This document shows positions 35,031 through 40,396 of a DNA stretch of 40,396 nucleotides, piece by piece. This stretch comes from Gemmatimonadaceae bacterium. GTDB taxonomy: Bacteria > Gemmatimonadota > Gemmatimonadetes > Gemmatimonadales > Gemmatimonadaceae. Both the position numbers and the translations under genes were made by a program. Below the pieces are notes generated by a model that did not search any database, was not told the origin of the DNA, and saw nothing but the letters and a program-made list of their open reading frames with translations. The stretch is from NCBI GenBank assembly GCA_013817305.1, contig JACDCY010000015.1:1-40396 (forward strand). Reading direction: 5' to 3'. Numbering within the stretch: position 1 is the stretch's first letter; each line of letters starts with the position of its first letter.

Positions 35031-35111
35031 TGGCCGCGCCTCCGTCCGTTGAAGAAATAGACGGGTCTGTAATGCAACCACCGTGCTCGGAAGTCTCACC
35101 AAATTCGCGGC

Positions 35112-35771
35112 TTAGCCCTTGAATATCGGAGAAATCTCGTATCCGGTTAGCAACCCCTCCACGTCACTGTAAATCGCGGTCGATCCTGCCAGCGAGCGGT
35201 CATCCCAACCCCCGCTCCTTACCGCAATTATCCGCACGCCTGCCCGAGTTGCCGCCTCGACGTCGTAAGGAGTGTCCCCGATCATGATGAGCTCCTCGGA
35301 GCGGAGGCCTGAGCGCCTGATAGCGGCGTGCACGATGTCGGGGTCAGGCTTGGAGTTCTCTGCATCGTCGGCCGATGTCGTATCTGTGAGAAGGTCCTTG
35401 ATGCCCGCTACCGAAAGCAGCTTCTCGAGCTCCTCCTCGGACGCGGACGTGGCAGTGACCAGCACGACACCATCATCACGCAATCGCTCGGCGAGCTTCC
35501 GTACTCCGGGAAATGCGCGTAAGTGCGGCAGGTATTCCCGGAAGAACAGCTGCGTCCGGTACTCGGCGTATTCCTTTCCACGGTCGCTCTCGATATCGAC
35601 GCCCGTGAGCTTGGGCAGGAGCTTGTCTCCGCCCATTCCGATCAGCGGCTGGACATCATCGGCTGACACTGCATGACCGAACTTCGTCAGCGTTTCCGCC
35701 CACGATTCGGCGTGCGCGCGATTGCTGTCGACGAGTGTTCCGTCGACGTCGAAAATGACGCCGCGACCCAC
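35112..35771 (-). CDS. HAD-family phosphatase (phosphoglycolate phosphatase-like)
   Basis: A 219-residue HAD subfamily IA hydrolase. Motif I is FDVDGTLVDS with nucleophile Asp8 and Asp10; motif II is LVTATSAS; the motif III lysine is in SKPDPDIV; motif IV is MIGDTPYDVEAA. The helical cap lies between motifs I and II. It resembles phosphoglycolate phosphatase and beta-phosphoglucomutase; the substrate is unknown. The start is a GTG that shares its G with the stop codon of the DUF4142 gene, so translation is coupled. Confidence 0.93.
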   Translation of the reverse strand: MGRGVIFDVDGTLVDSNRAHAESWAETLTKFGHAVSADDVQPLIGMGGDKLLPKLTGVDIESDRGKEYAEYRTQLFFREYLPHLRAFPGVRKLAERLRDDGVVLVTATSASEEELEKLLSVAGIKDLLTDTTSADDAENSKPDPDIVHAAIRRSGLRSEELIMIGDTPYDVEAATRAGVRIIAVRSGGWDDRSLAGSTAIYSDVEGLLTGYEISPIFKG

Positions 35772-36361
35772 TACAGCAGCTGCTTCTGCAGCGCCTGCAC
35801 AGCGTCGAGGTGGCGCTCTATCTCGGGAGCGGTTAGCTGAATGAACTGCTTTAGCTCCGTGTCGCGCGCGATGGCCATGGATTCCGTGGCGATCTCGAGC
35901 ATGTCCAAGTGAGCTTTGATCTCACGATCCACGAAGCTCTTGTCGAAATCCCTTCCCTGCGGAGTGGAAACCAGTCGTTGCATCGCCTGGCGCGCTTCCG
36001 CCGAAAAGGTTTCTCCCGGAGGCAGGTCCGGAGTTACTCCCATTCGCCGCGCAAGTCGCTCGATGCTCACGCGCATCGCGTGGTGATCGGCGGCCATTCT
36101 CCTGGCGAGCTCGCGCACGGCGGCACTTCCCTTGGTCGCAGCGAGCGCAGCCACGCTGCTGTCGGCGAGACTGGACGCGTCGAAGAGCGCGATGATGTGC
36201 GCGTCGCTCAGCGATGGACCGCCGAGCGAGGTGTCCGGATCTTCCTCGTTCAGCATCGCGGAGACCGTGTCTCCCTCCCCTGCGCCCCCGCCTCGATCGC
36301 AGGCCGCGAGACTGAACAACACTGCCGTCATGAGGGTGCAGCTGCGGGCGAAGGGACGCAT
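35771..36361 (-). CDS. DUF4142 lipoprotein
   Basis: A 196-residue lipoprotein: MRPFARSCTLMTAVLFSLAAC, lipidated at Cys21; an upstream in-frame extension is rejected because it would bury this signal. The mature part is a ferritin-like four-helix DUF4142 domain (DAHIIALFDASSLADSSVAALAA, ELARRMAADHHAMRVSIERLARRMG, then a C-terminal HLDAVQALQKQL). DUF4142 proteins are envelope proteins often induced by stress; the activity is unknown. It is divergent from the retropepsin-like gene. Confidence 0.92.
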   Translation of the reverse strand: MRPFARSCTLMTAVLFSLAACDRGGGAGEGDTVSAMLNEEDPDTSLGGPSLSDAHIIALFDASSLADSSVAALAATKGSAAVRELARRMAADHHAMRVSIERLARRMGVTPDLPPGETFSAEARQAMQRLVSTPQGRDFDKSFVDREIKAHLDMLEIATESMAIARDTELKQFIQLTAPEIERHLDAVQALQKQLL

Positions 36362-36486
36362 GGATTCTCTGGCTTGCGGGAGATGTCTCGGGAATTGTGC
36401 TGCCCGCCCGGGAGCCGGGCAAGGGACGCATCCTGCGATCATATAGGAATAGGCAAATCGCACACCCCGCGTGCAGACTTCAACCC

Positions 36487-36987
36487 ATGAAACCATCTGT
36501 ATTGCTCGTCTCGTTGACGCTGGTCTGCGCGGGCTGCGAAGGCGCCCTGCCGGCGCGAGCGCCCGTGCAGGCGGACACAGGGGCCGGCGAGGTGCCACTT
36601 CGGGTAGCCGGCCGCGGTGGCGCGGTGCTCATGGTCGCCGCGCACATAAACGGGTCAGGTCCCTACAACCTCGTGCTCGACACAGGCGCCACGCTCACCT
36701 GCATCGACGAGGGCGTCGCGCGACAGCTGAGGCTCCCGCGAAAGACCGGTGCCGTGGGCCTCGGAGCGGGCGTCGGCGGCTCGGGCCGCGTGCAACTGGT
36801 GCAGGTCGATTCCGTGCGGCTCGGCGGCTCGACTGTGCGTAATCTCACGGCATGCGTGCTGGACCTGCGTCATCTACGTGAGCTCGGAGCCGGCGGCGTG
36901 AACGGGCTGCTGGGCCTGAATTTCCTCTCGAGCTTCCATGTGACGCTTGACTTCGAGAAGCGGTTGCTGACGCTAAAAACCAGGTAG
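36487..36987 (+). CDS. retropepsin-like aspartic protease lipoprotein
   Basis: A 166-residue lipoprotein (lipobox CAGC, Cys17). The active-site triplet DTG is at 65-67 in YNLVLDTGATLTCID, followed by the flap region and the closing GLLGLNFLSSFHVTLDFEKRLLTL. The one-lobe size means it would have to work as a dimer, like retroviral proteases and other bacterial single-lobe pepsin homologues. It lies 15 bases before the multicopper oxidase gene, which also encodes a lipoprotein. Confidence 0.9.
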   Translation: MKPSVLLVSLTLVCAGCEGALPARAPVQADTGAGEVPLRVAGRGGAVLMVAAHINGSGPYNLVLDTGATLTCIDEGVARQLRLPRKTGAVGLGAGVGGSGRVQLVQVDSVRLGGSTVRNLTACVLDLRHLRELGAGGVNGLLGLNFLSSFHVTLDFEKRLLTLKTR

Positions 36988-37002
36988 TAGCTTGTAGCCC
37001 CC

Positions 37003-38907
37003 ATGAAAAACCCATTTGCCATCTTAGCCGTCGCGATTGTCGTCGCGCTGAGCTCTTCCTGTGTTCGCGGTCCATCCAGCGCGCTGATCGTCGGTTCGCC
37101 AACAACCATCGCGTTGGCCAACGACAATCGCGTTCCCGCTGGAACGCTTCGAAACGGAGTTTTGCGCCTCGATCTCGACGCCGTATGGGCGGGTTGGCGT
37201 CCTGACGCGGACGTGGACACGGCTGTCACCGTCCGGTCGTTCGCGGAGCGCGGCGAGCTTCCTACAATCCCAGGACCGCTCGTACGGATTCCGCATGGGA
37301 CTGAAATCCGGGCGACGGTCAGGAATGGGATGGCCGATTCCACATTGATCGTTCACGGCCTGCGCGCGGGCGCTATTGGTCAGGACACTTTCAGCGTTGC
37401 GCCGGGTGGCAGCCGGGAAATCACGTTTACTCCGCCAAGCGCCGGCACTTTTCTATACTGGGGCACGACTTCACACTCGAGCGCCACTACCGGAACGGGC
37501 CGGGACGGTCTCCTCTCGGGAGCGATCGTCGTCGACCCCGCCGGAGCGGTTCCGGATCCGAGAGAACGGGTGTTCGTTATTTCATTGATCGATCACCTGT
37601 CGGATTCCTCCCTTCCGCCTCCCCACGAGGAGATTTGGGAGATCGCGGTCAACGGCAGGTCCTGGCCGCACACCGAAAGGCTGTCGTACGCGATGGGCGA
37701 TACCGCGCGGTGGCGCTTCATTAACGCGACGAATCGTCCCCATCCCATGCATCTGCACGGCTTCCACTTTCTCGTCACGGCCAAGGGCGACGGCGCCGTC
37801 GATACGGCGTATGCGTCCGACAAGCGGCGTTACGCAGTCACTGAGCTGATGAATCCGGGCAGTACTTTCCGGCTGGAGTGGTCGCTGACCCGCCCTGGGA
37901 AATGGCTCGTGCACTGTCACATGATCCCGCACATCGTGCCGTATCCGGAACGGCCCGACAGCACGCGCCATCACGACGTGCACGCCGTCGAGCGGCATCC
38001 TCTGGAATCGATGGCGGGGTTGGTCCTTGGCGTGGATGTCACCGATCCCGCGGGATCCTACACCGCGCCCGCCGAGCCCGAGGTGGCCACGCACAGGCTT
38101 TTCATTCAGGAAGCGCGCGGCGCGCCCGGCATGCGGTCGCGCAAAGGCTACGTCCTGCAGCGCGGTGTCGAGCCGGGAGCGGATTCGGTCGCGATTCCCG
38201 GCACGCCGCTCGTTGTCGTTCGCGGACAGCGCAACAGAGTCACCATCGTGAACCGGCTGCGAACACCCACGAGTGTTCACTGGCACGGAATGGAGCTCGA
38301 GAGTGTCTTCGACGGAGTTGCCGGGTTCAGCGGGCTGGGCTCGGCCCGGGCTCCGCTGCTTGCGCCCGGCGACTCGTTCGTGGTCTGGTTCACTCCGCCA
38401 AGAGCGGGCACGTACATGTTCCACTCGCACATGGACGAGGAGGACCAGATCGCATCGGGCATGTACGCGCCGCTGATTGTGCTCGAGCCCGGGGAGGTCT
38501 ACGATCCGTCGTCCGACCTGACGATGATGGTGGGCTTGCTGCCGAACGAGCGCGGCGGGTCGGGCCGGGCGCTGAACGGCGCGCGGACACCTGCGCCGAT
38601 GAGAGTACAACCCGGCAAGACATATCGCTTGCGGCTCATCAACATGCTGCCAGCGCCGCGGATTCACGTTCAGCTCGCGGCCGATTCGACTGTACAGCTA
38701 TGGCGACTCGTGTCGAAAGATGGCGCTACCTCGCCTCCCGCACTGACCGCTCCGCGTCCCGCCAGCTTATTCATAGGCGTCGGTGAAGCGTACGATTTCT
38801 CCTGGACCGCGCCGGCGAGCGAATCGGTGCTTAAGATCCAGGTAATGATGCCGTCTGGGGAACCGCTCCCCGCCCCTCTGCTGCAAAGGTTCATAGCCGC
38901 GCCGTAG
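37003..38907 (+). CDS. multicopper oxidase lipoprotein with permuted copper motifs
   Basis: A 634-residue exported lipoprotein (lipobox SSSC, Cys20). There appear to be four cupredoxin-like segments. The first (about 40-180) has lost most ligands (LIVHGL, TSHS). The second (about 185-345) carries the motifs normally found in the last domain: HPMHLHG (His247, 250, 252) and HCHMIPH (His304, Cys305, His306, His310). The third (about 360-495) carries the motifs normally found first: HWHG (His426, 428) and HSH (474, 476). The fourth looks like the copper-free middle domain. A complete type 1 plus trinuclear set is thus present, but in reversed order. It should oxidise metal ions or phenols in the envelope. 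prfC follows 29 bases later. Confidence 0.9.
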   Translation: MKNPFAILAVAIVVALSSSCVRGPSSALIVGSPTTIALANDNRVPAGTLRNGVLRLDLDAVWAGWRPDADVDTAVTVRSFAERGELPTIPGPLVRIPHGTEIRATVRNGMADSTLIVHGLRAGAIGQDTFSVAPGGSREITFTPPSAGTFLYWGTTSHSSATTGTGRDGLLSGAIVVDPAGAVPDPRERVFVISLIDHLSDSSLPPPHEEIWEIAVNGRSWPHTERLSYAMGDTARWRFINATNRPHPMHLHGFHFLVTAKGDGAVDTAYASDKRRYAVTELMNPGSTFRLEWSLTRPGKWLVHCHMIPHIVPYPERPDSTRHHDVHAVERHPLESMAGLVLGVDVTDPAGSYTAPAEPEVATHRLFIQEARGAPGMRSRKGYVLQRGVEPGADSVAIPGTPLVVVRGQRNRVTIVNRLRTPTSVHWHGMELESVFDGVAGFSGLGSARAPLLAPGDSFVVWFTPPRAGTYMFHSHMDEEDQIASGMYAPLIVLEPGEVYDPSSDLTMMVGLLPNERGGSGRALNGARTPAPMRVQPGKTYRLRLINMLPAPRIHVQLAADSTVQLWRLVSKDGATSPPALTAPRPASLFIGVGEAYDFSWTAPASESVLKIQVMMPSGEPLPAPLLQRFIAAP

Positions 38908-38936
38908 CCGCCACATCCAGAACATTCCTGAGTAAA

Positions 38937-40396
38937 ATGGATCTCGCCGCGGCGATCAGCCGCCGGCGCACCTTTGCCATCATCAGCCACCCTGACGCGG
39001 GCAAGACGACGCTGACGGAGAAGCTGCTGCTGTACGGCGGCGCGATTCACCTGGCCGGCTCCGTGAAGGCGCGGCGCGCGCAGCGCCACGCGACGTCCGA
39101 CTGGATGAAGATGGAGCAGGAGCGCGGCATCTCCGTCACGTCGAGCGTGATGAACTTCGAGTACGATGGCTACCAGGTGAACCTGCTCGATACGCCGGGT
39201 CACGAAGATTTTTCCGAAGACACCTATCGCACTCTCGTCGCCGCTGACAGCGCGGTCATGCTGCTCGACAACAGGCGCGGCGTCGAAGAGAGAACCCGGC
39301 AGCTGTTCGAGGTGTGCAAGCGACGCCGCACGCCGATCTTTACGTTCGTCAACAAGTGCGACCGCGTCGGCGAAGATCCGTTGAAGCTGATCAGTGACGT
39401 CGAAGCCGACCTTGGCATCATGTGCCATCCCGTCACCTGGCCGATCAACCGTGACAACGCGTTCGTCGGCATCTACGACCGATGGGCCGGCAGCATCCAT
39501 CTCTTCGACCGAAGCGAGGACCACGGCGCCACCCGCGCTGCCGTGCGCGCGGAGGCGCTCGACAGCCCGGACCTGCGCGACCTCCTCGGCGCCGAGGCGC
39601 ACGAGCAGCTGCGGCACGACGTGTCGCTGCTGGATGAAGCCGGCCATCCGTTCTCGCGCGATGCCCTTCTGTCGGGCGAGCTGTCGCCGGTTTTCTTCGG
39701 TAGCGCGCTCACCAACTTCGGCGTCGAAGCTTTCCTGCATCATTTCCTCGAATTCGCCCCGCCACCCCTCCCGCGCGAGTCCTCGGCTGGGCAGATCGAG
39801 CCTACGGACGAGGACTTCACCGGATTCGTGTTCAAGATCCAGGCGAACATGGACCCTCGTCATCGCGACCGGGTTGCGTTCGTGCGCATCTGCTCCGGAA
39901 GATTCGAGGCCGGCATGGACGTCTCGCACGTGCGCACCGGCAAGACCATGCGGTTGTCGGCGCCGCAGCAGTTCCTTGCGCGCGAGCGCTCGGCGGTGGA
40001 CGTAGCGTGGCCGGGCGATGTCATCGGCGTGATGGACCGGGGGACGCTCCGCATCGGGGACAGCTTGTCGACAAAGCCCGGCGTCGAGTTCACCGGAATC
40101 CCGCGCTTCGCGCCCGAGCATTTCGCGCGCGTCATCCTCACCGACCCGATGCGCCGCAAGCAGCTCGACACAGGGCTGCGACAGTTAACCGAGGAGGGCG
40201 CTGCGCAGGCGTTCTACACGTCTGCGAGCGACATCGCGAGCCCGACGCCGATCATCGGCGCTGTAGGGCTGCTCCAGTTCGACGTCATGCTTCACCGGCT
40301 CGAGCACGAGTACGGCGTGCGCTGCCGGCTGGAGAACATCGGCGGGCGCTACCCTCGCTGGGTAACGGGTCCCATCGAGGACATCGAGCGGTTTGC
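38937..40396 (+). CDS. prfC: peptide chain release factor 3 (RF3), 3' partial
   Basis: The first 486 codons of a GTPase that recycles release factors 1 and 2 from the ribosome. The gene runs off the end of the window, perhaps 40 residues short. G1 is SHPDAGKTT (17-25), switch II DTPGHEDFSEDTYRTL and G4 NKCDR. ERGISVTSSVM is the switch I region. The middle (FTGFVFKIQANMDPRHRDRVAFVRICSG) and the ending (GAVGLLQFDVMLHRLEHEYG) identify RF3 rather than EF-G. The start is the ATG after GAGTAAA. Confidence 0.95.
   Translation, partial: MDLAAAISRRRTFAIISHPDAGKTTLTEKLLLYGGAIHLAGSVKARRAQRHATSDWMKMEQERGISVTSSVMNFEYDGYQVNLLDTPGHEDFSEDTYRTLVAADSAVMLLDNRRGVEERTRQLFEVCKRRRTPIFTFVNKCDRVGEDPLKLISDVEADLGIMCHPVTWPINRDNAFVGIYDRWAGSIHLFDRSEDHGATRAAVRAEALDSPDLRDLLGAEAHEQLRHDVSLLDEAGHPFSRDALLSGELSPVFFGSALTNFGVEAFLHHFLEFAPPPLPRESSAGQIEPTDEDFTGFVFKIQANMDPRHRDRVAFVRICSGRFEAGMDVSHVRTGKTMRLSAPQQFLARERSAVDVAWPGDVIGVMDRGTLRIGDSLSTKPGVEFTGIPRFAPEHFARVILTDPMRRKQLDTGLRQLTEEGAAQAFYTSASDIASPTPIIGAVGLLQFDVMLHRLEHEYGVRCRLENIGGRYPRWVTGPIEDIERF

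Overview
The window is a stretch of high-GC bacterial chromosome. Several genes encode outer-membrane beta-barrels or lipobox lipoproteins, so the host is a diderm. The mix (SUF system with SufS and SufU, short ThiC, FdxA ferredoxin, SWIB/histone-like protein, many small lipoproteins) is most consistent with Gemmatimonadota or a related environmental lineage; this is inference, because no rRNA or other phylogenetic marker is present. No tRNA, rRNA, CRISPR array or transposase gene was found.

Layout. (1) 1-6.4 kb: the end of a PLP-dependent enzyme gene and an alpha/beta hydrolase gene face a co-directional thiC - M23 lipoprotein - yhbY - fdxA block headed by a TPP riboswitch. Lipoprotein genes and a tandem heptamer repeat follow. 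(2) 6.4-13.4 kb: DinB-like and FHA genes, then a divergent SUF iron-sulfur assembly locus: sufB-sufC-sufD leftward, and Rieske ferredoxin-sufS-sufU rightward. They share a control region with a 15-bp palindrome and a candidate promoter. (3) 13.4-16.9 kb: MOT1-type molybdate transporter and a Nat-type ABC exporter. (4) 16.9-20 kb: an A+T-richer accessory patch with a decayed antitoxin/PIN-toxin module, a cytoplasmic trypsin-like peptidase paired with an unrecognised protein, a small membrane protein and about 0.6 kb without genes. (5) 20-26 kb: a tightly packed six-gene leftward run (SWIB protein, signal peptidase I, orphan histidine kinase, membrane protein, divergent Cpn10, bacilliredoxin), then endonuclease IV and a sialidase-like lipoprotein. 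(6) 26-31 kb: pyrroline-5-carboxylate dehydrogenase and two outer-membrane barrel genes. (7) 31-40.4 kb: EamA transporter, a DGSG-repeat protein, a MarR/glyoxalase pair with twin operators, TetR, a degenerate GGDEF protein, HAD phosphatase, DUF4142 lipoprotein, retropepsin-like lipoprotein, a multicopper oxidase with permuted motif order, and the start of prfC.

The strongest unexplained signal is a family of four palindromic elements (1504-1576, 1608-1685, 13342-13424, 19944-20036). Each has long inverted arms whose sequence is unrelated from copy to copy, around a shared core containing CGTCTTAG and CGTAG. All four lie at gene 3' ends. Other notable items are the riboswitch whose last helix strand appears to be the thiC ribosome-binding site, the permuted oxidase, the decayed toxin module with an in-frame nonamer repeat, and the peptidase pair in the accessory patch.
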